Source: JAFGLP01 sp050014895 (GTDB lineage Bacteria > Chloroflexota > Dehalococcoidia > GIF9 > UBA5629). Taken from it: a DNA stretch of 44,371 nt. Shown in pieces: positions 24,647 to 33,457 of the stretch; the first letter of the stretch is position 1; every line of letters starts with the position of its first letter. The stretch is taken from contig JBEKCL010000004.1 of NCBI GenBank assembly GCA_050014895.1, forward strand, positions 1 to 44,371, given 5' to 3'. A model generated the notes under the pieces. That model searched no databases. It was not told the DNA's origin and saw only the letters and a program-made list of their open reading frames with translations. Position numbers and translations under genes: made by a program.

Positions 24647-26359
24647 ATGTCAGATTTAGATATAACCCATCAAAAACAGCCGGGCCGCAACTACAAATGG
24701 GTCGCCCTCTCGAACACGACGCTGGGCGCCTTCATAGGTTTTGTTAACGGTTCCAGCATAATGATCGCCCTACCAGCCATCTTTCGGGGCATTGAACTCA
24801 ACCCAATGACGCCCGGTAATTTCGCTTATCTGCTCTGGATCATTATGGGTTACATGCTGGTCCAGGCAGTGCTGGTCGTTAGCCTGGGGCGCGTGGGGGA
24901 CATGTTCGGCAGGGTGCGCATGTATAACCTGGGTTTTGTCATTTTCACAGTAGCGTCTATCTTACTTTCGATAACATGGAGTACAGGACCGGCCGGCGCC
25001 ATCGAACTGATCGTCTTCCGCATAGTGCAGGCCGTCGGCGGCTCTTTCTTGCTGGCAAACTCAGCGGCCATTTTGACCGACGCTTTTCCTGCTAATGAAC
25101 GGGGACTCGCTTTAGGCATCAATATGGTTGCTGCAGTGGCCGGCTCGTTTATAGGACTTATAATGGGGGGGGTGCTGGCGGAGATAGGATGGAGATGGGT
25201 TTTTATAGCCAACATACCGTTCGGCCTGGTTGGCACAATTTGGGCCTACCTGGCGCTGAAGGAAGTAGGCATTCATAAGGCTTCCAAGGTCGACTGGATA
25301 GGCAACATTACCTTTGCCGCAGGTCTAACTTTGTTGCTTATCGGCATTGTAGGCGGCATCGCCCCGTCCGACACCTCTGGAACGTCATGGACTTCACCAG
25401 GAGTCCTTGGACTAATGATCGCCGGCATCTTTCTGCACGCGGTTTTTGTTATAGCTGAGTTGCGCGTAAAAGATCCAATGTTCCGGTTGCCCCTTTTCCG
25501 CATTCGGTCCTTCATAGCCGGAAACATAGCGGGACTGCTTTCATCTATCGGCCGGGGAGGGTTACAAATCATGCTGGTTATCTGGCTGCAAGGTATCTGG
25601 CTGCCGCTTCATGGCTATAGTTTTGCAGAAACCCCACTCTGGGCAGGTATCTATATGCTGCCCATCGCCGCAGGTTTCCTCCTTGCAGGTCCTATATCCG
25701 GCCGTCTCTCGGATACTTATGGCCCGAGGTTCCTGGCCACAGGCGGCATGGTACTGGCCGCTATCAGCTTTGCTCTTCTCATGCTGCTTCCTGCAGACTT
25801 CCCATATCCGGCATTTGCGCTTTTAATATTTATTAACGGCGTAGCTTCCGGCCTTTTCATATCGCCCAATACCGCTGCTATTATGAACAGTGTCCCGGCG
25901 GAAAGCCGCGGCGTAGCTTCCGGGATGAGAGCTGCCTTTGTCAACGTGGGTACACCGCTTTCCATTGCCCTGTATTTTTCACTAATGGTCATCGGCCTGA
26001 ATGTGACCGTGCCGCCGGCGCTGTACAACGGGTTGACCCAGAATGGCATATCTTCCCAGGTCGCAGACCATCTGGCGAAGATGCCTGCTATAGGTTACCT
26101 CTTTGCTGCACTCCTGGGATACAATCCGCTCAGCTCTTTGCTCGGTCAGGATGTATTGAATTCTCTACCTGCCGCCGCTGCCGAAAAAATTACCAGCCGT
26201 ACTTTTTTCCCTGAAATCATTTCCGGACCATTTCAAGAAGCGTTTGCCATAGTCATGATTTTCTCAATAGTTATATGTCTCATCGCAGCAGCAGCCTCAT
26301 GGATGCGCGGTGAAAAATATATTCACGATGAAGTCAAAAAAGCTCACTACAGCCGGTAA
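24647..26359 (+). CDS. MFS exporter, DHA2 (14-TM) type
   Basis: 570-aa integral membrane protein with about fourteen hydrophobic segments. The cytoplasmic LGRVGDMFGRVRMYNLG loop is motif A of proton-driven drug exporters, and AVAGSFIGLIMGGVLAEIGW is the exporter-type motif C region. It probably pumps out a hydrophobic or toxic compound. The substrate is unknown. The ATG at 24647 follows AAAGGA. It is co-oriented with MarR and terminated by a long hairpin. Confidence 0.88.
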   Translation: MSDLDITHQKQPGRNYKWVALSNTTLGAFIGFVNGSSIMIALPAIFRGIELNPMTPGNFAYLLWIIMGYMLVQAVLVVSLGRVGDMFGRVRMYNLGFVIFTVASILLSITWSTGPAGAIELIVFRIVQAVGGSFLLANSAAILTDAFPANERGLALGINMVAAVAGSFIGLIMGGVLAEIGWRWVFIANIPFGLVGTIWAYLALKEVGIHKASKVDWIGNITFAAGLTLLLIGIVGGIAPSDTSGTSWTSPGVLGLMIAGIFLHAVFVIAELRVKDPMFRLPLFRIRSFIAGNIAGLLSSIGRGGLQIMLVIWLQGIWLPLHGYSFAETPLWAGIYMLPIAAGFLLAGPISGRLSDTYGPRFLATGGMVLAAISFALLMLLPADFPYPAFALLIFINGVASGLFISPNTAAIMNSVPAESRGVASGMRAAFVNVGTPLSIALYFSLMVIGLNVTVPPALYNGLTQNGISSQVADHLAKMPAIGYLFAALLGYNPLSSLLGQDVLNSLPAAAAEKITSRTFFPEIISGPFQEAFAIVMIFSIVICLIAAAASWMRGEKYIHDEVKKAHYSR

Positions 26360-26373
26360 TCAGCCTGATCTAA

Positions 26374-26422
26374 ATATGATACGGGTGCAGAGGTTATTAA
26401 TTCCTCTGCACCCGTATCATAT
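26374..26422. terminator. Perfect 20-bp hairpin between convergent genes
   Basis: The arms 26374-26393 and 26403-26422 are exact complements around a 9-base loop. The core is GGGTGCAGAGG with CCTCTGCACCC. It lies between the exporter and the MaoC gene and likely terminates both. It is unusually long and lacks a clear T-run. Confidence 0.6.
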
Positions 26423-26439
26423 ATCTTGAGTCTAGCTGA

Positions 26440-26907
26440 TTATTTCTTAGATGGCAGACTAACAGTAGCTGTACCCGAGGTATTGACCTCTCCCTTACTG
26501 TTCTCCATCCAGATTTCGCATTCAACCAGGTATTTACCGTCTTTTTCCGATTTGCCGGTGACCTTGCCCTTACAAAACAGCGTGTCGCCATCGAGCGGCT
26601 CACCCAGGGATTTCATGGGTCGGGGGTAATCCATACCCTTGAACTGGGTGCTGATACGCTGCAGCCAGCCGTCAACGCCGATCCAATCCGTAACCATCTG
26701 GATAAGCATCTGCCGCTTTAATGTGCCATGCACAATGATTCCAGGTGACCTCATGAAATTGACGGCAAAATCATGTTCAAAATGGAGTGGATTATAGTCC
26801 CCAAAGGCGCCCGCCCACTTTACAAGCATCATGGTGGTAGCAATTTTAGTTAAGGTAGGTATTTCCTGTCCTATATTTACATCTTCCCAATATATCTGTT
26901 TTTTCAT
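26440..26907 (-). CDS. MaoC-like dehydratase, hot-dog fold (second of a pair)
   Basis: 155-aa hot-dog protein. WEDVNIGQEIP opens the domain, and the hydratase-type active-site segment is AFGDYNPLHFEHDFA, with the Asp/His pair for water addition or removal at an enoyl-CoA-like substrate. GIIVHGTLKRQM follows. It begins 12 bp after the partner gene, with GAGGGATG upstream. Pairs of half-length MaoC proteins usually form a heterodimer equivalent to one long dehydratase. Confidence 0.85.
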   Translation of the reverse strand: MKKQIYWEDVNIGQEIPTLTKIATTMMLVKWAGAFGDYNPLHFEHDFAVNFMRSPGIIVHGTLKRQMLIQMVTDWIGVDGWLQRISTQFKGMDYPRPMKSLGEPLDGDTLFCKGKVTGKSEKDGKYLVECEIWMENSKGEVNTSGTATVSLPSKK

Positions 26908-26919
26908 ATCTGCATCCCT

Positions 26920-27402
26920 CTAATGTATAGTCATGATACGTTGCTTGGCAACGATATCACCGTTCTGATTGACGATAGTCTGTTCGATAGTGGAAAAAAG
27001 CATCTTGCCGCCCTTCTTACCTTCTTTCTCCTCGATGCCAACGATTTCACCGCTGATCACAAGAGTATCCCCAGGTCGTACGGGCAGAAAATACTCCGAT
27101 TCCATCCCGGCGTTTATGGCCCTTACATAGCCGGCCTGTGCTGCAGTTCCGAACAATTCCGCTCCCAGGTCACTGCTGCTCATAAAGGGAAGATTTGGCC
27201 CCCACTTAACAGGCCACCCGAAATGGTCCGGCGGGGCAATGACACCACCGTATCTCGTACTTGCGGCATATTCATCGTCCCAGTAAAGAGGGTCCCTGTT
27301 CCCTACCGCATCAGCTATCTTGCGTAAACCCGATAATTCCACCTTATGTACTGCCGGTTTGCCTTTTTTACCTATCAGTCCTTTCAATCCTTCAGCTGTC
27401 AT
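26920..27402 (-). CDS. MaoC-like dehydratase N-terminal (FAS1-type) partner
   Basis: 160-aa hot-dog protein of the FAS1-like dehydratase type. KIADAVGNRDPLYWDDEYAA, then YGGVIAPPDHFGWPVKWGPN, are the characteristic blocks; the classical catalytic Asp-x4-His is replaced by DPLYWDD, as expected for the non-catalytic partner. The start is ATG 27402, with AAGGAGG upstream; the longer open frame is not supported. Divergent from the acyl-CoA synthetase. Confidence 0.83.
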   Translation of the reverse strand: MTAEGLKGLIGKKGKPAVHKVELSGLRKIADAVGNRDPLYWDDEYAASTRYGGVIAPPDHFGWPVKWGPNLPFMSSSDLGAELFGTAAQAGYVRAINAGMESEYFLPVRPGDTLVISGEIVGIEEKEGKKGGKMLFSTIEQTIVNQNGDIVAKQRIMTIH

Positions 27403-27447
27403 ACAATCCTCCTTACTGATGTATATACGGCTTAAATACAGATGCAA

Positions 27448-27453
27448 ATTATA
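27448..27453 (-). promoter_or_regulatory. Candidate -10 of the MaoC pair
   Basis: TATAAT on the minus strand, preceded by TG one base upstream (extended -10 style), about 45 bases before the MaoC-pair start. The -35 is poor. Confidence 0.4.
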
Positions 27454-27487
27454 ACACAGTACCCATCGAACTATTAAGTAAACTCCA

Positions 27488-27516
27488 TTGACTTTGCTTC
27501 TTTCCAATGATATAGT
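27488..27516 (+). promoter_or_regulatory. Promoter of the acyl-CoA synthetase gene
   Basis: TTGACT (27488-27493), 17-bp spacer, TATAGT (27511-27516). The predicted start is near 27523, about 47 bases before the ATG. Confidence 0.65.
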
Positions 27517-27569
27517 GCGACGCAAATCCCGACCTGCAAGAACCGGTCCAGACTGAATAGGAGGTTTTT

Positions 27570-29087
27570 ATGCATCTGCCAGGTATGCTGGAATCAAAGG
27601 CCGCATCAATCGGAACACGCGCCGCAGTCATTTACAAGGACCAGCCGGTCACTTACAATGAGCTCCTATCCAGGGCGCAACGATTCGCCCACGCACTCCA
27701 GGATCTTGGTATTAAGCCCGATGACAAGGTCGCTATCATGCTCAACAACTGCCCCGAATACATTGTGTCCTACTTTGCATGTGCATATCTCGGAGCAGTA
27801 GCTGTCCCGGTAAACATTTTCAACAAGGAAAGAGAACTTGAATACCTTTTACGCAATAGCGACTCCGTCGCTCTCATAGCCAGTCCCACCTTTGCGGAGA
27901 TCTTCAGTAAGATCGAAAATAAACCTCCATTGTTCAAATGGCTCATAGTGAACGGTAGCTACCGCGAGGGACTGGAATTCTCTAAACTTGAAGCTGCTGC
28001 TAAAGCAGGGCCATTCAAAGCCCAATGCACGGGTGAGAGCGTGGCCGAAATACTTTATACTTCCGGCACTACGGCAGATCCCAAGGGGACCATGCTGACA
28101 CACACTAACCTGTTTTTTCACGCCAATGCCATCGTTAACCTGCTTAAACTCGATGACAATGACCGCTCCATGCTGGTTGTTCCGCTTTTCCACGGCTACG
28201 GCATCACCGTGATGCTGTGCTCATTGCTAACCGGAGCATCAATGGTGCTGCTCGACCCATTTAATCCCACCGAAGTATTCGAGCAGATACAAAAGCACAG
28301 AGTATCGTTCCTTCCCATGGTAGTTGCAATGTGGTTTGTCCTGACAAACCACCCGGACCGCACGAAGTACGACCTGTCATGCCTGCGCATAGGTATATCG
28401 GGCGCTTCTGCTATGCCGGCGCAGCTTATGAAAGAGGCTTCACAGGCATTCAATATTAAGATACTCGAGGCGTGGGGTTTAACCGAATGTTCTGCCTCAG
28501 CCACTATTCAGCGCATGGATAAACCTTACAAGGAAGGCAGCGTGGGTTTGGCCTACGATGGAGTTAAAGTGGGCATTATGGATGAATCAGGTAATCTTAA
28601 AGGCCCCAAAGAGGTCGGAGAGCTAGTCATTCAAGGCCCGCTGGTAATGAAAGGCTATTATAAAAAGCCTAAGGAGACAGCAGAGGCATTAATCGGTGGC
28701 TGGCTGCATACCGGCGACATGGGATATTACGATAATGACGGTTATTTCTTCATGGTCGACAGGAAGAAGGAACTGATCAACGTGGGAGGGGAAAAAGTTT
28801 TCCCGCGTGAGGTAGAGGAGATTATGTACCAGCACCCATCCGTGGCCGATGCGGTCCTCATTCCGCAAAAGGATGCACGCCTTGGAGAGATACCGGTTGC
28901 CGTAATTATACCAAAGCCAGGAGCATCGATATCCGAAAAAGATATCACGGACTTCTTGGGCCAGCGCATGGCACGTTTCAAGGTACCTCGCAGGGTCTAT
29001 ATCGTCCAGCAGATGCCGCGCACCCCCATAGGCAAAATACTAAAAAGAGAGCTGATAAAAATGCTGGCATCCGGCCAGATCACTTAA
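27570..29087 (+). CDS. AMP-dependent acyl-CoA synthetase (FadD-like)
   Basis: 505-aa adenylate-forming enzyme. It activates a carboxylic acid with ATP and CoA. Motifs: P-loop YTSGTTADPKGTMLTH at about 165-180, GWGLTE-like AWGLTECSAS, GWLHTGDMGYYDNDGYFF, DRKKELINVGGEKVFP, and the C-terminal catalytic Lys in PIGKILKREL. Acid specificity is unknown. TAGGAGG precedes the ATG. Divergent from the MaoC pair and followed after 40 bp by the phosphotriesterase-like gene. Confidence 0.92.
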   Translation: MHLPGMLESKAASIGTRAAVIYKDQPVTYNELLSRAQRFAHALQDLGIKPDDKVAIMLNNCPEYIVSYFACAYLGAVAVPVNIFNKERELEYLLRNSDSVALIASPTFAEIFSKIENKPPLFKWLIVNGSYREGLEFSKLEAAAKAGPFKAQCTGESVAEILYTSGTTADPKGTMLTHTNLFFHANAIVNLLKLDDNDRSMLVVPLFHGYGITVMLCSLLTGASMVLLDPFNPTEVFEQIQKHRVSFLPMVVAMWFVLTNHPDRTKYDLSCLRIGISGASAMPAQLMKEASQAFNIKILEAWGLTECSASATIQRMDKPYKEGSVGLAYDGVKVGIMDESGNLKGPKEVGELVIQGPLVMKGYYKKPKETAEALIGGWLHTGDMGYYDNDGYFFMVDRKKELINVGGEKVFPREVEEIMYQHPSVADAVLIPQKDARLGEIPVAVIIPKPGASISEKDITDFLGQRMARFKVPRRVYIVQQMPRTPIGKILKRELIKMLASGQIT

Positions 29088-29127
29088 TAATAAATGATCT
29101 GTATTATTGATGAAGGAAGGTAGAGTT

Positions 29128-30096
29128 ATGTCTAAAATTAATACGGTTCTTGGCCCCATATCGGCGGACCAGATGGGGATTACGCTTATGCACGAGCATA
29201 TGGTGCTGGCCTATCCCGGCTGGGACCTGGACCCACTATGCCAGCATCTTGAACCCGGTGAGCTTGCCGTTATTTGCGCCGAAGCGCTTGGCGAAGTCAA
29301 GAAGTACGGAGTCAAAACTGTGGTAGACGCCTCGCCCTGGGACCTTTGGAGGAACATAGAACTCGACAAAATCGTTGCAGAGAAAACCGGTTTGAATATC
29401 ATCTGCGCCACGGGCCTGTACTACGAAGCCGAAGGCATGCCGGCTTACTTCAAGTTCCGCGGTCAGGTAATGGATATCACTGCTGAGCTGTATGAAGCCT
29501 TCATGCGCGAACTTACGGTGGGCATCGGTAAAACCGGCGTAAAGGCCGGTGTAATCAAGGTGGCAACCAGCCATGGTTGCATTACTCCCTACGAAGAAAA
29601 GGTACTCAAGGCGGCAGCCAAAGCTCAGAAAGAAACGGGTGTGCCTATTACCACTCATACTCAACAGGGCACAATGGGACCGGAGCAGGCAGCATTACTT
29701 ATCGGAGAAGGGGTAAAACCGGAAAAGATAATCATTGGTCACATGTGCGGAAACGCCAGCCTGGAGTATCAGATGTCCGTGATCGATAAGGGCGTCTACG
29801 TCGGATTCGACCGCTGGGGTATTGATTTCCTCTTCCCCGATAACTTGCGCAGGGCCACGTTACTTGGACTGCTCGGGCTGGGGTTTGCCGACCGCGTGGT
29901 ACTCTCACAGGACTGCAACGCACGTATTCTGGGAAGGCAGCTTATTATGCCTGATTTTATACAGGCGCTTGTAGCTAACTGGTCATATATCCACATATTC
30001 AAGGATATCATACCTCAGCTCAAGCAGGCCGGGGTGACCGATGCCCAGATCGGCCAGATGCTCGTGGGAAACCCGAAGAGGATTTTTGGGGGTTAA
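29128..30096 (+). CDS. Phosphotriesterase-like metal hydrolase
   Basis: 322-aa TIM-barrel amidohydrolase of the PTE/PHP-like family. The full binuclear metal set is visible: His22/His24 (LMHEHM), a Lys in GVIKVATSHG, His in ITTHTQQG, His in IIGHMCGN, and Asp in VLSQDCNA. Two usual neighbours differ: Cys instead of Asp after GHM, and Gln instead of His in the SxD motif. Members act as lactonases or esterases more often than on phosphotriesters. Start set at ATG 29128 with GGAAGG upstream. Likely co-transcribed with the preceding acyl-CoA synthetase. Confidence 0.85.
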   Translation: MSKINTVLGPISADQMGITLMHEHMVLAYPGWDLDPLCQHLEPGELAVICAEALGEVKKYGVKTVVDASPWDLWRNIELDKIVAEKTGLNIICATGLYYEAEGMPAYFKFRGQVMDITAELYEAFMRELTVGIGKTGVKAGVIKVATSHGCITPYEEKVLKAAAKAQKETGVPITTHTQQGTMGPEQAALLIGEGVKPEKIIIGHMCGNASLEYQMSVIDKGVYVGFDRWGIDFLFPDNLRRATLLGLLGLGFADRVVLSQDCNARILGRQLIMPDFIQALVANWSYIHIFKDIIPQLKQAGVTDAQIGQMLVGNPKRIFGG

Positions 30097-30109
30097 TCTT
30101 TATCTTTCA

Positions 30110-31693
30110 TCAGGACCGCTCAGCCGTGTCTTCAGCAGCTGAACGGCTCGCTGATAGCGGCACATCTTTAAGAAAGAATGTGATCAGAAGCGCCGCGCAG
30201 GCCGTGACCAGACCGGTCAGGAAGACGAGATCGATGGAGTTCGCCAGTACAGACCTGGCCTGTTCCAGTACCATGATGAATGCGGCATGTATATCTGCTG
30301 GCACGTGAGACGTAGCCTGGCTGATGGCATCCGGATTTGATATAACCCTGGGGTTTCGCAAGAGGCCAGCCAGCTGAGGACCTATTGAGCTTGTATCTAT
30401 ACCTGCAAAGCCACTGTTTATGCTTCCAAGCATTACAGACCCAAATATAGCAGTCCCTATGGTTGCCCCCATGTTCCTGAAGAACTGGACTGAAGATGTA
30501 ACCAGCCCCAACTGTTGAGGCGGGAATACATTCTGAACAGCTATGCTGAAAACAGGAAACGTCATCCCTGATCCGATACCCAGGATTCCCGAATAACAGA
30601 GCACCAGGGCGGCAGGTGTGCCCGGTTTCACAGTGTATAGAAGTAAAATGCCCGCCAGTATTATTACAAATCCAATGATAGCAAGTGTCTTGTACCTGCC
30701 AGTTCTGGATATGATTTGTCCTGTTACAATTGAAGCAAGCGACAAGCCGATCAACGCCGGCGACAGAATAAAGCCCGACATCGTAGCACTGAGACCCACA
30801 ACACCCTGCATAAATAGGGGAACGTAAATCATGCCGCAGAACATAACCGCATTGGCCAGGAAAGCAGCTATTATCGAAACGGTAAATACCGGATTGTTGA
30901 AAATTGAAAAAGGGATAATCGGTTCTGCCGCCCTTTTCTCTATAAAATAGAAGACAATCAGCATAACGGCCGAGAAAATCAGCATGCCTGTAATCTGGAA
31001 CGAAAACCAGGGATAAGTTGTTCCCCCCCATGAAAACGCCAGGATGAGAGGGACAAGCGCAAGAGTTAAGGCTGCCGCTCCTTTATAGTCGATAACCTTC
31101 TTCGTATTGTGATTTTTAAAATTAGGCAGCACCGCCAGGATCAGAAATATGGCTATCAAACCCAGGGGCAGGTTTACGTAGAATACCCACCTCCAACTGA
31201 GGTTATCTGTGATGAAACCTCCTACCACAGGACCAATCAGACTGGCGATCCCGAACATGGATGACAGCATGCCCGCGTATTTGCCCCTCTGACGCGGCGG
31301 AAACAGGTCGCCCAGGACAGTGAAGCCAATCGAAACGAGAACGCCTCCACCTACACCTTGCAGACCGCGGAAAATAATAAGCTGTGTCATATTTTGAGAG
31401 AGACCGCATAGCGCCGATCCAACCAGGAAGATGATAATTCCCCCAAGGAATATAGGCTTACGCCCGTGTGTATCCGAGATTTTCCCAAAAAGCACAATGG
31501 CTATGGTTGACCATAGCATGTACGAAGTAAACGGCCAGGTGTAGTAATCCATGCCCTGCAAATCTCCGATGATCCTGGGCATTGCCGTGCCGACAACCGT
31601 GCTATCCAGGCCGCTAAGCAAGACGCTTATCATCAACCCGGCCATTATTAATATAATTTTCTTAGTATCAAGCTGCTTTTCTTCAGCTATCAT
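30110..31693 (-). CDS. MFS exporter, DHA2 (EmrB/QacA-like)
   Basis: 527-aa membrane protein with about fourteen hydrophobic helices. It has the motif LSGLDSTVVGTAMPRIIGDL in the first helix, motif A FGKISDTHGRKPIFLGG, and GPVVGGFITDNLSWRWVFYV. It is a probable proton antiporter for drugs or toxic metabolites. Start set at ATG 31693, which has AAGGAG nine bases upstream. It follows the PadR unit on the same strand but has its own upstream region containing an ACGATATAT-type repeat like that before padR. Confidence 0.9.
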   Translation of the reverse strand: MIAEEKQLDTKKIILIMAGLMISVLLSGLDSTVVGTAMPRIIGDLQGMDYYTWPFTSYMLWSTIAIVLFGKISDTHGRKPIFLGGIIIFLVGSALCGLSQNMTQLIIFRGLQGVGGGVLVSIGFTVLGDLFPPRQRGKYAGMLSSMFGIASLIGPVVGGFITDNLSWRWVFYVNLPLGLIAIFLILAVLPNFKNHNTKKVIDYKGAAALTLALVPLILAFSWGGTTYPWFSFQITGMLIFSAVMLIVFYFIEKRAAEPIIPFSIFNNPVFTVSIIAAFLANAVMFCGMIYVPLFMQGVVGLSATMSGFILSPALIGLSLASIVTGQIISRTGRYKTLAIIGFVIILAGILLLYTVKPGTPAALVLCYSGILGIGSGMTFPVFSIAVQNVFPPQQLGLVTSSVQFFRNMGATIGTAIFGSVMLGSINSGFAGIDTSSIGPQLAGLLRNPRVISNPDAISQATSHVPADIHAAFIMVLEQARSVLANSIDLVFLTGLVTACAALLITFFLKDVPLSASRSAAEDTAERS

Positions 31694-31714
31694 TCCACCA
31701 TTCTCCTTATATGT

Positions 31715-31740
31715 TGTCATATATCGCAATATATCGTCAT
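31715..31740. promoter_or_regulatory. Candidate PadR operator before the exporter
   Basis: Read on the minus strand, it contains ACGATATATTGCGATATATGAC, two ATATAT-based half-repeats. The ACGATATAT-YG core also occurs at 32970-32981 before padR. It lies within 50 bp of the exporter start. Confidence 0.5.
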
Positions 31741-31829
31741 TATTAGGCAAAAAAACCCTCTTGTACGTGTTTCCCCAGGTGCTTTTACAGCTCGTGCGCT
31801 AGACTAACAAACTCACCGGATTAAAGTTA

Positions 31830-32021
31830 TCACCACCATTTCTTGCCGACTGCGGCCAGTGGTGCTACAGCCAGCCAGATTGTTATCGTAATTAGCATGG
31901 CATAAGGGTAATCGATACCGGGCATTCCAAAATGCTGGGATATCGGTCCCCACAGTAACATGACTATCAATGAGCTTAGAAAAAAGCCAGGTATAGCAGC
32001 CAGAATTCTAAAGTAACCCAT
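31830..32021 (-). CDS. Small two-helix membrane protein
   Basis: 63-aa protein with two hydrophobic helices (about residues 5-27 and 37-58) and a short positively charged tail. No recognised family. AAGGAGGTC precedes the ATG. It starts one base after the stop of the membrane gene upstream, so the two are coupled and may form a complex; the PadR gene upstream likely controls them. Confidence 0.7.
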   Translation of the reverse strand: MGYFRILAAIPGFFLSSLIVMLLWGPISQHFGMPGIDYPYAMLITITIWLAVAPLAAVGKKWW

Positions 32022-32022
32022 T

Positions 32023-32433
32023 TTAGACCTCCTTTGAATTGGCTTCGATTTGAGTTATATTCTTTCGTTGTTTTGTGAAAAAGTAAGCGTAAATATAAAG
32101 GGCCGCAAGTAATGGTCCACCAATTATCCTGAATAAAAATATTCCAACCGGATATGCGGTTTGAGATCCTAATATGCAATTTGATAAGAACATCCCGGCA
32201 ATAGGCACAAGCGTAATCAGCAGAATGTCCCGCCTTTCAACCGGCCTGAAAGCTGCCCACAGAAGTAGAACCGTCCAGCTTATCATTAGAACACCTCCTG
32301 CCACCATGGAATAACTGACCTCATAGTCAAACTGGCGGCTGAAAGCCATGCCAAACATCGGGACAGACACGGCGGCATCAACGACAGCGCCAATCAGATA
32401 AACTACCACAAGAAATATTTCCTTTTTATTCAT
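32023..32433 (-). CDS. Hypothetical membrane protein, four helices
   Basis: 136-aa protein with four hydrophobic segments at roughly 5-25, 40-62, 70-92 and 96-118, and a polar C-terminus. I do not recognise a family. The start is ATG 32433 with GAGGGG upstream; the longer open frame overlaps padR and is rejected. It begins 22 bp after padR and is likely its regulated partner. Confidence 0.75.
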   Translation of the reverse strand: MNKKEIFLVVVYLIGAVVDAAVSVPMFGMAFSRQFDYEVSYSMVAGGVLMISWTVLLLWAAFRPVERRDILLITLVPIAGMFLSNCILGSQTAYPVGIFLFRIIGGPLLAALYIYAYFFTKQRKNITQIEANSKEV

Positions 32434-32455
32434 TATCAACCCCTCAACGCAATCT

Positions 32456-32944
32456 CTACGTAAGAGCGTCAATATCTTTTTCTGCACGCTCTATGATCTC
32501 CCGAATACGCGCTAACTGCGCATGGTCCATGCGATGGACCTTTTTCATAACATGCTTCATAAGATGACCGATTTCATGCATGACGTCGCTCATTTCCTCA
32601 TGGGTGTCGGGGTCCCACCAACCCTTCATATGCTCTTTTATCCTGTCCATAGTCTCTCCCCGTTCCTTAAGAAATTTTTTACCCTCTTCGGTGATCGTAT
32701 ATACCTTCTTCCCATCCTGTTCCATGGAGTTTACGTAACCCATATCTTCCAGCAGCTGAAGCGTGGGATAAACGCTGCCCGCACTTGGCGTATAGAAACC
32801 GTAGAACCGTTCTTCCAGCGCTTTGATTATCTCGTAGCCATGATTGGGCTTATCTTTGATCAGATCCAGGATGACGTACTTAAGGTCACCTTTCTCGAAT
32901 AGCCTTGAGTGACGCCCATGTTCATAAAATCTCTTTCCGTACAT
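32456..32944 (-). CDS. PadR family transcriptional regulator
   Basis: 162-aa regulator. The winged helix spans about residues 18-90: LKYVILDLIKDKPNHGYEII, then GFYTPSAGSVYPTLQLLEDM and the wing VNSMEQDGKKVYTITEEGKK. The C-terminal part is a charged, helical dimerisation region with many His residues. The start is ATG 32944, with GGAGG ten bases upstream. PadR repressors commonly control adjacent membrane proteins or exporters, which is the pattern here. Confidence 0.92.
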   Translation of the reverse strand: MYGKRFYEHGRHSRLFEKGDLKYVILDLIKDKPNHGYEIIKALEERFYGFYTPSAGSVYPTLQLLEDMGYVNSMEQDGKKVYTITEEGKKFLKERGETMDRIKEHMKGWWDPDTHEEMSDVMHEIGHLMKHVMKKVHRMDHAQLARIREIIERAEKDIDALT

Positions 32945-32969
32945 ACTATATATACCTCCCTGATATGTT

Positions 32970-32981
32970 ACGATATATCGT
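32970..32981. promoter_or_regulatory. padR operator
   Basis: ACGATATATCGT is a perfect 12-bp palindrome, 26 bp before padR, beside a minus-strand TATAAT (32982-32987). An outer TGTTA/TAACA pair flanks it (32966-32970 and 32988-32992). It likely mediates autoregulation. Confidence 0.6.
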
Positions 32982-33076
32982 ATTATATAACAATATAGTT
33001 TGCCAAGTGCTACTATGTTGATCAACAAAAATGATACTACGGGATGCTTAATTGGAAGGAGGAAACGCACAAATAC

Positions 33077-33406
33077 ATGTTCAATAAGCGCAGCGCAAAA
33101 GATTACAAAGACCCACTACCCGGGGTCAAGTTGAAGACACTCGTATTCGGCGAGAAAACGTTGATGACCGAGTTTCTCCTTGCCAGGGATGCCACCCTAC
33201 CCGATCATGCTCACCCTTACGAACAAACAGGTTACCTGACGTCGGGACACATTATCATGAAAATAGCAGGCAAGACATTTGATACCCTTCCCGGAGACTC
33301 CTGGTGCATTCCCATGAATATAATTCACGGGGCCCAGATTCTGGAGGACTCGGTAGCAGTGGAGGTTTTCGCACCGGTCCGTGAAGACTACCTGCCCGAC
33401 AGGTAA
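33077..33406 (+). CDS. Cupin domain protein
   Basis: 109-aa single-domain cupin. The metal-binding first motif reads PDHAHPYEQTGYLTSG, with two His and a Glu, and the second motif is PGDSWCIPMNIIHGA, with a His. It may be an enzyme, storage or binding protein; no substrate can be assigned. The ATG at 33077 follows GGAAGGAGG at a long 14-base spacing, so the start is uncertain. It is divergent from padR and convergent with the FKBP gene. Confidence 0.8.
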   Translation: MFNKRSAKDYKDPLPGVKLKTLVFGEKTLMTEFLLARDATLPDHAHPYEQTGYLTSGHIIMKIAGKTFDTLPGDSWCIPMNIIHGAQILEDSVAVEVFAPVREDYLPDR

Positions 33407-33457
33407 TAAATCCAATATTTGATTATAGTTGAGCAAATGGCCGTCATTTAAGGCAGC

